A DNA stretch of 64,000 bases from Alisma plantago-aquatica (taxonomy: Eukaryota > Streptophyta > Magnoliopsida > Alismatales > Alismataceae), in NCBI GenBank assembly GCA_963693085.1, contig OY856409.1, positions 1,533,342,472-1,533,406,471 of the forward strand. The letters run 5' to 3'. Both the position numbers and the translations under genes were made by a program. Shown here piece by piece: positions 25,052-37,762 of the stretch (position 1 is its first letter; every line of letters begins with the position of its first letter). Below the pieces are notes generated by a model. The model worked only from the letters and a program-made list of their open reading frames with translations. It searched no databases and was not told the origin of the DNA.

Positions 25052-28000
25052 TTAGTCAAGTAAAATTCCTTTAGCATGGTCTTGACATTTATAATATTCA
25101 TCGGTGTTATCTTCAACATTTACACTTGGCAAACCAACTGAGAATGGGCTGGAATCATCATACTTTTCGTAGTATTCTTCTTCATTTATATGATCTACAG
25201 TAAAATGCCTTTTTCCATGAAGAACGATAGACCAATTTTTATTTGCAGAAGGGCCATCAATATAGAATACTTGTTTTGCTTGGTTTTCCATGATGAATGG
25301 CTCATCTTTCTCACCAAGCTTTTCAAAATTCACCAATTTAAAACCCAACTCATCCACTAAAACTCCTTTGTTGTTGTCAACCCAATTACACCTAAAGATA
25401 GGAACTATGAAATTTGTATAGTTTAATTCCCATATGTCCTCAATGATGCCGTAATATGACATCTCGGCTTTGCGTGGTCTTTTATCTTTGGCACTAGCAA
25501 AATACAACAAACAAGCTTGAACAGTGACCCCACTATTTTGAACTATACTACTTTCGTCTTGACGCTTTGTGTAGTATGAAAATCCATTTATGTCATAACC
25601 TTCATATGACATGACATCCATTTTTGGCTTAAAGGCGAGCCATTTTATGTTCTCAGCAACATTATTCAGTGATTCTGATAGTTGATTAAAGAGTTTCTCT
25701 TCAAACCACCTAATAAATGTTCGATTATGCTCTCTTGCAAGCCACATCGAATTGGATCGTGGTTGATTTCTCTGATAATATCATTGTATTCTATGATGTA
25801 GCTACTAACTTCATCGATGTTGTGTAAAATATATAAATGTTCTTGTTCCCACAACTCACGGCTGATTCCTTTCACTAGTCCTCCCAGAGTTCCTTTACCA
25901 CAATAAGATTCAGTGTCACGAGATTTTTTTAGATCGCTAGAAGTTTCATTGCAATTCAAAAAATCATTGCAAAAGTCCATCACCTCCCTAGCCACATAAC
26001 CTTCAATAATAATCCCTTTAGGATGATAACAATTTCGAACATCACCTTTAAAAACACTCATGTAGCATTCAAATGGATACATCCAGTGTAAGAAAATTGA
26101 ATCCAACATCTTCACCTCCCTTGTAATATGTACTACAAGATGAACCATGATATCAAAAAATGAAGGAGGAAAGTACATTTCAAGATGGCACATGGTAACA
26201 ATTACATCTTTCTATAATTTATCGAGAGTATCAGGATGTATCACTTTGTTGCATATTTAATTGAAGAAGAAATAGAGTCTTGTGATTGCAAACCTTACAT
26301 GCTTCAACAATATCAATCGAATAGCCACAGGTAAAATTTGTTGCATTAAGGTGTGACAATCATGAGATTTGAGACCTATCAACTTCAAATCGTTCACTGA
26401 TACCAATCTATGAATATTATCTTTGTGGAACCTTAATATTATACAAGCACTCATAGAAAGTCTTTTTCTCCTACCTTGATAAAGTGTAACAAACTGGTGG
26501 TAAATATGTGCGGAGGTCCCTGATCTCCACTGATAATTCTTTTCTTATACCCATTAATTCTAAATCTTTTATAGATTTGATGCCATTTTTAGTCTTTCCT
26601 GGTATGTTCAATAGCGTACCAATGATGCTATCAAAAATATTTTTCTCAACATGCATGACATCAATGCAGTGTCTAATTGCCAAAGATCTTCAATAAGGAA
26701 GATTCCAGAATATTGAGCTCTTCTTGTATAGAGATTTGTCGCATGTGAGAGTATGACTACTTGAACTCTTTCCAAATTCATTAACAATATGTTTCACCCG
26801 ATCATATACAACATTTCTTGGTATCGGTTTAGGAGCACTTTGTTCCTCAGTTGACACATTAAAGGGTTTATGTTGCCTTCAATAAGGATGCACTGGTGGG
26901 AGAAATCTCCGATGACCAAGATATACAATTTTACCACCATGTTTTAGTCAGATTGAATCAGTATTTTCCTCACAAATAGGATATGCTTTGTATCCTTTTA
27001 TGCTATATCTAGACAAATTCCCATAAACTAGAAAGTCACTAATCGTGCAAAATAACATAGCACACAAACGAAAGATCTCTTTACGTGAAGCATCATATGT
27101 CATAACACCTTCTTCCCATAGTTTCATTAGGTCATCAATTAAAGGTTGAAGGTAAACATCAATATCATTTCCAGGTTGCTTGGGCCCTGATATCAATATT
27201 GACAACATCACATACTTATTTTTCATATACAACCAAGGAGGAAGATTGTATATAATAATCATAACAGGCCACATTTTATGTTGGTTGCTCAATGTACCAT
27301 AGGGATTCATTCCATTTGTACATAGTCCAAGTCTTAAGTTTCTTGGTTCTTTACCAAATTGAGGGTATAATAAATCAATTTTCTTCCATTGTGGTGAATC
27401 AGATGCATATCGTAGGATGCCATCATCATTGGCCTTTAACTCCCCATGCCAAGATAAATTTTGCTTATCTTCTGTATTAGCAAATAAGCGTTGAAATCAT
27501 GGTATTATTGGTAGATACCACATCACCTTGCCAGGAGAGCCATTTTTAGCCTTAGATGAATTTGTGGTCTTATACCTTGACACACCATATTTTGGACAAT
27601 TTATCAAATTACTATAGTCCTTATGAAATAACACACAATCATTTGGACATGCATGAATCTTCTTAGCCTCCATTCCCATTGGGAACATTATTTTCTTTGC
27701 TTGATATGTTGAAATTGAAGGCTCATTGCCTTCAGTAAGAATTTCCTTTAACAAAGACAACAGTGAAGAGAAGCTCTAATCGCTCCACCGGTTTTGCGCT
27801 TTAAGAATATATAATCGCATCACAGTTTTCAACCTCGTGAACTTAGTACAACCCTTATATAATGGTTTTTCAGCATCATGGAAAATGTTTGCAAATAAAG
27901 AAGGTGGATCAATGACATTGTCGCGACAACTACGTAGCATCTCATCAACCATATCATCATGAATTGGGTCGTCCTGAATTGGTTCACCATTGAAATTATC

Positions 28001-28300
28001 ATCATTATCTATATCTTCTATGCCACAACTATTAGTATTGACATTTTCTGATCCATAATTAAATTTCTCTCCATGTCAATACCATTCATTATAACCTTGT
28101 ATGATCCCATTGCATATGACATGATTCTTAATTTCCTCAGTAGTATCAACTTTCAAATTGTTACCACAATTTCTACATGGACAATATAACCTATATGTTG
28201 TTAGTTTCCTATGTTCCTCAGCAAATCTGATAAATTCATCAAGACCTTTCGCAAACATTGGACTGCAACGGTTCTTGATAGACATCCAACTTCGATCCAT
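25052..28300 (-). pseudogene. CACTA A TNP2-type transposase (TNPD-like)
   Basis: Catalytic transposase gene of the element, in family order. The ATG at 28300 gives MDRSWMSIKNRC with the Transpos_assoc domain (GLDEFIRFAEEHRK, YCPCRNCGNN). Transposase_21 follows: MGMEAKKIHACPNDCVLF, then YNLPPWLYMKNKYVMLSILI, GNDIDVYLQPLIDDLMKLWE, and RHCIDVMHVEKNIFDSIIGT. The DUF4218 region has LKSHDCHTLMQQILPVAIR and LEMYFPPSFFDIMVHLVVHI. DUF4216 has FRCNWVDNNKGVLVDELGFK. In-frame stops include TAG at 27776-27778, TGA at 27497-27499 and TGA at 26948-26950. For the last, the CACTA B copy has Arg at the aligned site, so it fits a CGA-to-TGA change. The gene is therefore decayed. Exon limits are approximate. Confidence 0.88.
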
Positions 28301-28423
28301 TTTCTATATCACATTAAAATTAATTATAAAACTGAGCATTTAATATTGATACAATAAGCTGTAAGTTTTTATTGATAGGAAGTTAATTACTTTTATACTA
28401 AAGTGTACCACCTATCCTATTTT

Positions 28424-28637
28424 TGAATATTTAATCTCACTAGTAATTGTATAATGTATGTTTAGTTTTGAAGAAAATTTCAACAACATTTCCCCTAAGT
28501 TCTCCAAGTACACCGATGTAAATGGCAATTAACCACGCACATATGTACCCAGAGAACAAATGAGGAAATACTACCATTTTTTTTCAAAACTAAACATACA
28601 TTATACAGTTACATCCTAAGTGAGATTAGATATTTAA
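28424..28637. repeat. Foldback upstream of the CACTA A transposase
   Basis: An inverted repeat of about 75-bp arms. The left arm begins AATATTTAATCTCACTAGTA; the right arm ends CTAAGTGAGATTAGATATTT. The spacer is about 45 bp. It starts 124 bp upstream of the transposase ATG on the minus strand. The homologous but more perfect copy in CACTA B is at 53874-54057. Right of it, AGTCCC...GGGACT and a second stem around TTTACTCCTAATGAGTAAA (near 28668) follow, as in CACTA B. Confidence 0.8.
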
Positions 28638-29129
28638 AAACAGTCCCAAACTGGGGACTATCCAAAATTTACTCCTAATGAGTAAATTTTGAACGAGTTT
28701 CTAAGTTGATACATAAATATATTGTAGTCATATTTATATTTTAAGTTAAACATCATGCATCATTGATCTCATCTATAAACCGTAAAGTATCAATCTGAGA
28801 CTACATAATGTCTACCCTCATATTTCTGGGATGTATATAATGATTACATATGTGACTGATAACAAAATACAGATATGAAAGAACACATATTTTTATTATT
28901 GGTTGATTTACTAGTCAAATAAAATGGCACATTGGGAGAGTGAAAATATTATACCTCACTTGTATGATGAAGAAGAAATATATGCAAGTCAACAACAAGT
29001 CAATAGCACCTGCAACGAAATGAATGCATGATTTAATATAGTTATAATGTATTAAGTAGGAGTCAATATATATGAATTTTAGATGAGCATAAGAATTAAC
29101 AAATGCAAAATTGACAAATTTTGAAGTTT

Positions 29130-29630
29130 CTACAACTCAACCAGCACGGCCGTGCTACCCAGCATGGTTGTTCCATCACTACGGTCGTACTGCCCAACAC
29201 AACCATGCTACCTGGTCAGTTGCATGACAGTAAGAAGAAAACAGAGGAGTGAGGCGACAAAGACAACCGTGCTACCTTGAGAAGAACCGGACGGTGGGGG
29301 AGCTTGTGCGGGACAAGATATGGAGACAAAAGCTGTGCGATCCTTGCAACGTCGTAGGCGTCATCACTGTTCAAGGAAGAAAGTGGTTGGGCGTCATCAT
29401 CCAAAGTGGACGACGCCGGAGATGGTGGTCGATCTGCAGGTGTCGGCGCCGTCCAAAGAAGAAAATGGCGGTTGGGCGTCGTCGTCCAAGAAAAATGCCG
29501 ATTTGCCTCTCTTTAGGTGTGGAGATGGTTGGGAAGGTGACCTTAGAAGCAGTGGTGATTTGCTTCTCTTCGGGTGTGGGAGCAGGAATGGGGAGACGAA
29601 TAAAATGAACTGAAACACACTGAAACATGG
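29130..29630. other. GC-rich 5' block of CACTA A
   Basis: A GC-rich island inside AT-rich DNA, between the right subterminal repeats and the transposase. It begins with GGCCGTG-type words (29137-29277). ORFs on both strands here encode Arg/Gly-rich low-complexity peptides and are not called genes. By position it matches the GC-rich untranslated first exon and control region known in En/Spm; that equivalence is inferred. Confidence 0.5.
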
Positions 29631-29639
29631 CTCAACTTT

Positions 29640-30191
29640 GGTCCAATATCAGCCAGACCTATATCGTCGGTTATCTCAAAAAACTGACGCTACAGGTCGG
29701 GTCTGTAGCGTCACTTTTTTGAAAAAACTGGCCCTAGAGACTAAGTGGTACCCGAAATTTTTGAGACCATTTATAAGGTCGGTTATTTGAAAAAACCGAC
29801 CCTAGAGTTTAGGGTCTATAGAGTCTGTTATTTGAAAAAACTAACCCTACAGACTAAGTGGTGCCATAAAATTTTGAGACCATCTATAAGGTCGATTATT
29901 TGGAAAAATCAACCCTAGAGGTCAGGGTCTATAGGGTCAATTATTTGAAAAAACCTACCCCAGAGTTCCAAAGTGGTGTCTGCATTTTTTGTTGACCCTG
30001 TATCATCAGTTATTTGAAAAAAACCGACCCTATAGATCGAGGCAGGAAGTGAAAATTGCACGAATTTTCACCATAGAAAACCTGTAAGGTCGATTTTTAT
30101 GATAAATCCGATGCAATAGTCTATTAGGTCAGTTATTCTAGTAAAAATGACGCTATGGGCAGAGACGTTACTGGCCAAAAATATAGTAGTG
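29640..30191. repeat. CACTA A right subterminal and terminal repeats
   Basis: At least six units of the type GGTCGGTTATTTGAAAAAAC followed by CGACCCTA, each an inverted pair, between about 29660 and 30160, then the terminal repeat ending in TAGTG at 30191. Degenerate copies alternate with near-perfect ones. Confidence 0.85.
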
Positions 30192-30194
30192 TTG

Positions 30195-31904
30195 GGTCGT
30201 CGAAGGACAAGAACCTCTCCTCATGTGTGAAGTGCATAGCATGTACTTGCTATCACATGTTGTGTTTTCCTCTATAAGTGTTGTTGGTAAACAATATGAT
30301 TTCATACGTCGTCAAGTAATGCTACATTGTTATTATTATGCAAGTGACTAAGCCTAACATTGTATGATATTTTTATAGCATTGATAGGGTGAAACTACAT
30401 GAAAAAGAATTCTACAAGAGAAGTTTAACATCAGGCGACTAATTGGATAAGAGTCATCAATTCAGAAATGGATTTGTAATACAATGTCAAAATGTAGAGG
30501 TTTAGTAAAGACAAACATACCACTTAGTAGTATAGTATATTCATGAAGTGTCCATATGTTGCAACTTTTAAATGCAAGAAGGAATGGATCTCAATTTAAT
30601 TTGTAGATAAAATCCTAACTCATATGATGTTTACTTGATATAGAATATGAATATTGAAGAAGTCATACAACTACAAAACTAGAATGAATTCAGCCACTTA
30701 ATACCTCTTGTTAGGTAGAATACAAAAAATGTCGCATAAACTCCACATCTCTTTTTTTTGTGAGTGATTACAAATCAGTTCTAACATAAAAAATAAGTCA
30801 TATATAAAAAAGAAGCATGTGGCTATTAAGAATAGATACAAAATCAAAGATAGTACATAATTCATAATGTGCACTAGATGTATAAAACTATAATACTAAG
30901 CAGGAGGGAAATATCACACTGCACACTTACTTAAATAGAAGGAAAAAAACCATCACAATTCACAAGATATCACAATGTGTTAGCAGCAAACTATTTCTAA
31001 ACCATGACAACATCTATTATCATATGGTGATTGATTCATTGAAATACATTACTCAAGGTACTAACATATTAGCACACATGATCCTGAGGCCGGAGCCTAG
31101 AGCCATCATCATCCCTTCCATGTTAATTGATGAAGAAAAATTGACTTCCACTAGTCACAAAAGAAGATAATATTGTGTAGCAATGAAAATTGATGAAAAA
31201 AATTGTAGGGAAAACTTGAAAAAGATAAGAAACATGCTAGATATGTAGGATGACATTTTATCAAGTCAACTTATTATGTGTTGTAAAAAAAAATCTATGT
31301 TTTGGAAGGTGAATACATGCCATATTAATTACAAGTCAGCTGCCCCCTTTCTTACTTAAGTAGGATGCTTTTTCTGTAGTAAAAAGACACCTTAAAATCT
31401 TGAATTTGGGTACCTCCAACATTCAGTTTAACTTGGTTACCTTGAACCTCCTTTGCAATTTTGGGTCTCCAACACAATGGCCATCACCCAATCTAAAACA
31501 AAGATGTCCCCGTTGATGCTTGTCAGAATCACATAATGATGTGTATCTTATAGTATGTAACATGTCAACAAATATAACAGTTTTATTACAAATATGACTA
31601 TTGAAATAAACCACCTATACTTCTTACTAGCGGAAAAGCTCATAAAGTGTTCTGATATCTTTGTGGTGAATTCAGTCACAAACAAACCTCAACACAAAGC
31701 TCCATAACATGCACCTTGACAAGTATCTGACCTCTAGGAATCTGGGTACCTTGAACCTTAGTTGGTTTGAACGAAGTATCCACTCACATACTACATGTTT
31801 CCCCCCACTTTTAAGTGAAGTAGGAGGTCAGAACTACCTTTACAACAGCCAAAAACCCCACAACCAATTCGATTACTGTAGGAAACATTAGTGTATACAT
31901 AGAC
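30195..31904. other. AT-rich spacer between CACTA A and CACTA B
   Basis: No gene recognised. A short exon-like segment lies on the minus strand at 31441-31492: AG acceptor, 52 bp reading LGDGHCVGDPKLQRRFK, then a GTAACC donor. It is too short to stand alone. Confidence 0.5.
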
Positions 31905-31907
31905 ACC

Positions 31908-32400
31908 CACTACTACAGAACAGGCCTTTGGCGTCGGTTGTTTATGCCCTTTTAGAGAAGGTTCTAAAGCGACGCCTATGTGGGCGCCGCTAAAGGTCGA
32001 ACTCTTCGGCTTCAGTTTTATAATCGATGCTAAAATGCTTCGCGCCATCGAAAACGCGCCAGCAGGGCACCGATAGGCGTCAGTCATTTATAGTAAGTTG
32101 ACACCAAAAGGCTTCACGCCACAAAAAGGGCGCCATCTAGGACACTATCTGCGTCAGTTTGCACCTAAAACCCCGACGCCATATTCCTAGATGCCTTGGC
32201 CGTGCTTCCCTAAACGACCATGCTTAGTACTATAGGTGTCGGTTTTACACTAATAAGTGATGCTATTTCCCGCCATAGCTGTGCTTTCCTGCACGGTTGA
32301 GTTGTTTGTCACATTTGGCGGCGGTTTTTATCCAATAATCAACGCTGTAAGCCTTTGATGACAGTGTTCTATAAATAACAAACGCCTATATTTTTTTTTC
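31908..32400. repeat. CACTA B left terminal and subterminal repeats
   Basis: CACTACTACAGAACAGG is followed by repeated GGCGTCGGTT / AACCGACGCC-like words in both orientations, to about 32360. GGCCGTG-type words occur at 32196-32311. Degenerate compared with the CACTA A arrays. Confidence 0.75.
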
Positions 32401-32668
32401 TTATCAGTTTGCAGGCCTGTTGTGGCTGGTCAGCAGGATGAGAACCTACAGTTCAGTTTTTTGAACTGCAGGTTTACGACATCCATTGATATCAGCCAAC
32501 AAACAGGCCACAAACCTACAAAATAAACAAATATACTTTTCACACAAGTAGATACATTCATAAATCAATTCAATTCTCACATTCACACATGTATAAACAT
32601 TCAAATACATGTAGAAACATTCAGAAATATTCATTTACAAAATATCATTCAACATCACTATCATCATC

Positions 32669-35600
32669 TCAATTATATCTTACAGTCCCCACTGCTTGTA
32701 TGGCTCTTTCCCATTGTTCTCTTACTTCATTTAATACTACCATCGTATATGGAGCATGTACATCTTTTAAGTCTTTACCTATAGTGTGGTCAGTATTAAA
32801 CACCGGCAAATAGAATGATGTATATATATAAGTAATAATATAAATATAAGATTGATATATTTCATACTAACTAATGAGGCTATATATAATACCTCATGTA
32901 TGGTATCGATGTCCAATGCGGCATATTGGATAACCATCTGCATAAATCACATCACATAGTATGTGTATGCCCAGCCGTTGTGTTGTGTAGCGCACTATAA
33001 ATTGAAACATACAAAATGTAAAAAAATACAACTAAGCACAATTCGCATAAATAATATAAACATTAGAGTTGAGAACTTACTTTTACGTCCTCCCAAATTA
33101 TTGGCTTGTTCTTTTTCCTTGGGACCTTTCCTCCAACCTTTTTGAATGCATCTAAACCCCTACATGTTAATGTAATACAATAAATTGCATAATTAAATAG
33201 TAATGTAATAATAGATGTTAACGAATATAAAAATAAAATATTTCTCACCAGAATAATGGCAATCTCATTACGTGTCCAATTTTAGTATTAATGTACTCCC
33301 CGTAGGATCTAGATAATAAACAATGAATGTTTCGGGGAAAATAACTAGTAACTCCCAATGCCTACCGCTAGAGGTAAAAAAGTTAAAAATTAATAACTCA
33401 AAATCTAAAATAAAAATATATTTTCTTAAGTCCAAATTATAAGTGAAGTAAACTTGCTTGACATTGAATGGAGCTATTATTATCATCTTCTTTTGCTGAC
33501 CAAAAATTGTAAAAGCATCTTTACTATATTGTTGAACACTATCAGGGTCTTTAGCTGCCATACTAATCAATGATGGAATCAAAAATCTCACATGCTCAAA
33601 TGCAGATTGTTGACATTGATTTTTGATTAAGTAGCTGCAAAACATGTATTACGTATGCATTAATATATAAGAAACCAGATCACCGAATCTTACACAAGGT
33701 ATATGGATGTATAAACAAGATCTCACCTTATCCATGTCTCTATCATTGATGTATTCAACCAATCATATATAAACAACTCAATAATATCTTATATAAATAA
33801 AGAGCTTTCATATGATTGACCTGCATAATTTGCTTCTAAAGAAAAATTATAGGGCAATGTATATTATGTGCCCATAGACAACATGCCATTCCCCTACAAG
33901 CAGAACCTAATGGGTATTTTAGGTCAGTTGGAACCCAACTTGGTAATGTAAGAAGTGGAGGTGGAGGCCTAGGTGCTCCAGGTGTCTTCTATTTAACCTG
34001 TATATATAATTTCAGATCAATTGACCTCATATATACACATTAACAATCTGAAGTAATGTAAATTTATCTTACAATTTCAGTAGTGTAGATGACATCTTCT
34101 TTGGGCCACAATATCACCCCGCCTTCTGCCTCAACAAGTGTATCAATATCTGGGTGGTCATATGGCAATGTAGCTTCCCTGCAATTGGGTAATACACGTA
34201 TCAGACTCACACAAACGTAGCCCTGTGGCATTGGAGTCCCGTGAAACATTGCCCTAGGAAGGGACGGTTAAGCCTGCGCCTCTACAACAACATAGTCTTG
34301 CATTCTTAAGTGGCATGGCTTCAACGCCTACAAATTTACGTAATGAATGTTATACATATATACATATCATCTTGAAAATACTAGATACAATGTCATAAAC
34401 AATACTTACAACAGACGTGTTAGGCGGTGGGTCTACAAGATTACTCTTAGTCTGTGTATCAGGAGAAGAGTGGGTTGCCATAGGCTGATTGGAAGCCTGA
34501 GATGCTTGCCACCGCACCATTTCTTTCTTGACCTTCTCAACAACTATATCATTGACCTTCTTAGCAACTATATCCTCAACTCTCTTATTCTCCTATACAT
34601 GGATAAAAGAAACATTAGCTTCTTATTATTGAATTCCCTTTTGTAGTAACATTTTAAAAAAGAAATAGGTTACTCTTCTTGTAAAAGTCCTGCTCTATGT
34701 TTGTGCTGGGATGGCCCAAAGAATGCTTTGATGCCCACACCAGCGCCTGCACCCATAACACGTCTAGGATGCTCTGGGTTACCCAGAGCAACTGTCAATT
34801 CATCCCTTGTTCCCTACGGGATGAACGTGCCTTGTTTCCTCTGCTCGTGCAGCTCCCGCTAATCACCATCAATAGAAATTGGTCAGTTAACACCACAAAT
34901 AATCAATATTCAAATGATTGCTCTAAGAGTTATATTTTACCATTTTCGCAGCCGCCTCAACAGTTACTGGCTTCTTTATTTCACCCTTCTTGTTTTTCCT
35001 CCTAGATATCCAGACATCATGGCGAGGCATGGGTGTGGAACATGTAGTAGAGGACTCCTGAGTAGCAGCAGACTCCGCCTGTAGTCTTTGGCGAACACTT
35101 ACATAGCCCTTTGGACCCATAGTGTGGTGATGCACATTCAGTGCACACCTTGCTTGTTGTGCCTCACTAAGGGCCTAGTTAGTATGCACATTAATGATTT
35201 GGTTAGTAGCACTAAATGTTAATCTTGAATAGGTGAATACACCGTATATTAATTAAATTGGGAGTGACGCCTAACACCTTGAATTCTTCATATTTTCTTG
35301 AAGCAACAAATGTGTCCCAATCTTCTTTGTCCAAGAAGTTCCACTGTTCAAGGGCTGACTTCTTCTTCTTATCACCATCTTTTATCTATTCTCTATTGAG
35401 ATTTGTCCTATAGTTCCTTAGCATCTTTCCAGCGTGTTGCATCACGCTTTTATGATGAAACTTCTCATCCAATGCAAACAGATTCTGTAAAATAGAATTA
35501 CTATTAACTAGTATCCAAAAATAGAATTGCAAATAATAAAATTTGTAATCTACAAAATAGAATTTCAAATAATAATAACTCACGCATAAATCCTTCCATA

Positions 35601-36059
35601 TCATGTCTTTCTTTGCCTGAGGAACTTTATGCCAATTATCATACTTAAAACCACAATGGCTTCGAGTGACAACCCCAAGATAGTTTACAAAATTATTGCG
35701 GTTCACTCCAATTGCATTTCCTCCATTATCAAACTCCAAAGCCAATCTGGATCCACTGCCACTTAGCATTATACATTCTTCAACAGAGTGATGCCCCTTT
35801 TCTTATTAAGTGTTTGGTGATGCGCATCAAGTTCCTCCAGTGCTTCAGTGGGTAGATGTGCATCATCAACCTAAAATTTGACAAAAATAAACACACTGAA
35901 TTAGCCCAATATAGAAATATGAGATATATGACATAACTAGAAGATAATGAATTTTATAGAAATACATGATATGTTTTTAGAACTTACATTGGTATCCTCG
36001 CCATGCTCATCATGGACAACATGCTCATCATGGACTTCATGCTCATCATGGTCAACCAT
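32669..36059 (-). pseudogene. CACTA B second gene: Transposase_24-like protein with C48 (Ulp1-like) peptidase tail
   Basis: The ATG at 36059 gives MVDHDEHEVHDEHVVHDEHG, a repeat of acidic/His words, then a GTAAGT donor. Next exons read DAHLPTEALEELDAHHQTLN, NRNNFVNYLGVVTRSHCGFK (Transposase_24) and GPKGYVSVRQRLQAE, then DELTVALGNPEHPRRVMGAG and the 34249-34064 segment. The C48 part has VRFLIPSLISMAAKDPDSVQ, GRHWELLVIFPETFIVYYLD (His kept), then an exon near 32990-32900 where the usual CGYYVM reads YTYYVM followed by a TGA-type break. The catalytic Cys is thus absent. The last exon (KDLKDVHAPYTMVVLNEVRE) ends in TGA at 32669. Start and exon borders are by eye. Confidence 0.72.
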
Positions 36060-36390
36060 TTGAAAATGTCATTAAAAAGGCAAACATTTAGCATTTGTAT
36101 TAACTAGAAGATAATGAAACATCAAATCTGAAAATTATATTAATATTAAAAAAGCAAACATTTAGCTTCAATAAAAAATATAAACATGAATGCCTCTAAA
36201 ATTGTGATCTTTTATCAATTAACAATCCTTCGTTGTGATCTCCGCACACATATAAGTCATCATTAGCTTCAATATTTTGTTGAGTTGGCAACCCAACTGA
36301 GGATGGACTAGAGTCATCATACTTATCATAGTACTCTTCTTCATCTATAGGATCTTCAATGAACTGTCTTTTACCATGAAGAACAACTAA

Positions 36391-37757
36391 CTATTTATCA
36401 TTTGCAGGATCACCGATATAGAATATTTGTTTCGCCTGTGATGCCAATATGAATAGTTCACCCTTCTCACCAATCTTTTCAAAGTTCACTAAAGTGAAAT
36501 CCAATTCATCCACTATAACTCCTTTGGTGTTATCAACCCAATTACATTTAAAGAGCAGAATTCTGAAATCTATGTAGTCAAACTCCAATATGTCTTCAAT
36601 GACACAGTAATATGATTTTAGCTTCACGTGGACTCTTATCCTTTGCACTTGCACAATACATAGTCGACGCTTGAAGAGTGACCCCACTGTTTTGGATGAC
36701 ACTCTTATCATCTTGGCACTTTGTGTAATATGTTTACCCATTAATGTCAAACCCTTCATAAGACATAACATTCGATTTTGGTTTAAAGGTGAGGCATTTG
36801 ATAGTTTCCGTAATATCATTTAGTGTTTGAGATAGTTGATGTAAGACTTTATCTTCAAACCACTTAGTAAAAGTCTTGTTATGCTCTCTAGCAAGCCACA
36901 TTCAACTTGCTCGAGGATGTTGTCTCTTGATGAAATTGGTATGTTCCTCAATATAAACACTCACTTCCTCCATGTTGTGTAAAATATAAAAGCGACCTTG
37001 TTCCAACTGCTCATGGCTGATTACTTTCACCCGTGATCCCAAAATTCTTTTGCCAAATTACTCCTCAATATTCTTGTCATTACCAGGAGTGTCATTACCA
37101 TGGAGAAATTCATTGCGAAAATCCATAACCTCTCTCGCCACATAACCCTCAATAATATTCCCTTTAGGCTGATAAAGGTTTCAAACATCACTTTTAAAAA
37201 TGCTCATGTTTTGTTCAAAGGGATACATCTAATGCAAGAAAACTGGTCCCAACATTTTCACTTCCCTAGTCAAGTGGATAACAAGATGTACCATGATATC
37301 AAAGAACGAAGGAGGGAAATACATCTCAAGATAACATAGGGTAACAACCACTTCTCTTTACAAATTATCGAGAGTATCATGGTCAATAACTTTGCTGCAT
37401 AGACTGTTGAAAAAGAAACAAAGTCTGGTGATTGCAAACCTTACATGCTTCGGCAATATAGATCAAATTGCCACGGGCAATATTTGTTGCATTAGAGTGT
37501 GACAATCATGAGATTTAAGACCTATCAACTTCAGATATTTCACTGATACCAATCAACAGATGTTGAATGAGTAACCCTGTGGCGCCTTAACATTTACCAA
37601 GCATTCACAAACATCTTTCTTCTCCTTTCTAGACAACGTGTAACAAGAGGGAGGTAAGTATGTTCTTTTATTACCCATTTCACGTAATTTTGTTAATTCT
37701 GATCTTATTCCCATTTCACGCTGGTCCAGTCTGGATTTTATCCCATCTTTAGTCTTA
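36391..37757 (-). pseudogene. CACTA B transposase, 3' part: DUF4218 and DUF4216
   Basis: Continues the TNP2 gene beyond the gypsy insertion. After the insertion point come Transposase_21 remnants, then on the minus strand LKSHDCHTLMQQILPVA (near 37500), LEMYFPPSFFDIMVHLV (near 37310), MYPFEQNMSIFKSDV, and DUF4216 with LLFKCNWVDNTKGVIVDELD near 36530. Many stops interrupt it (for example a stop before MYPFEQ). The nearest match in the window is the CACTA A transposase, which reads through the same segments in the same order. Start 37757 marks the edge at the target-site duplication, not a start codon. Confidence 0.8.
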
Positions 37758-37762
37758 CCTGG

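Larger units (their letters stand above)
20028..30194 (-). mobile_element. CACTA (En/Spm) DNA transposon A, complete ends
   Basis: The left end reads CACTAGTACATAAATGG from 20031; the right end, read on the minus strand from 30191, is CACTACTATATTTTTGG. The 3-bp TSD TTG lies at 20028-20030 and 30192-30194, as expected for CACTA elements. Genes read leftward: TNP2-type transposase (28300-25052), then a Transposase_24-like gene with a C48 peptidase tail (24877-20890). Both ends carry subterminal inverted motifs. Several in-frame stops in both genes and an inserted retroposon make it a non-autonomous relic, though its ends are intact. Confidence 0.95.

Noticed and set aside
29249..29613. Plus-strand protein genes in the GC-rich block of CACTA A
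   Set aside because: Arg/Gly-rich low-complexity peptides, open on both strands, in the place of the En/Spm GC-rich leader.
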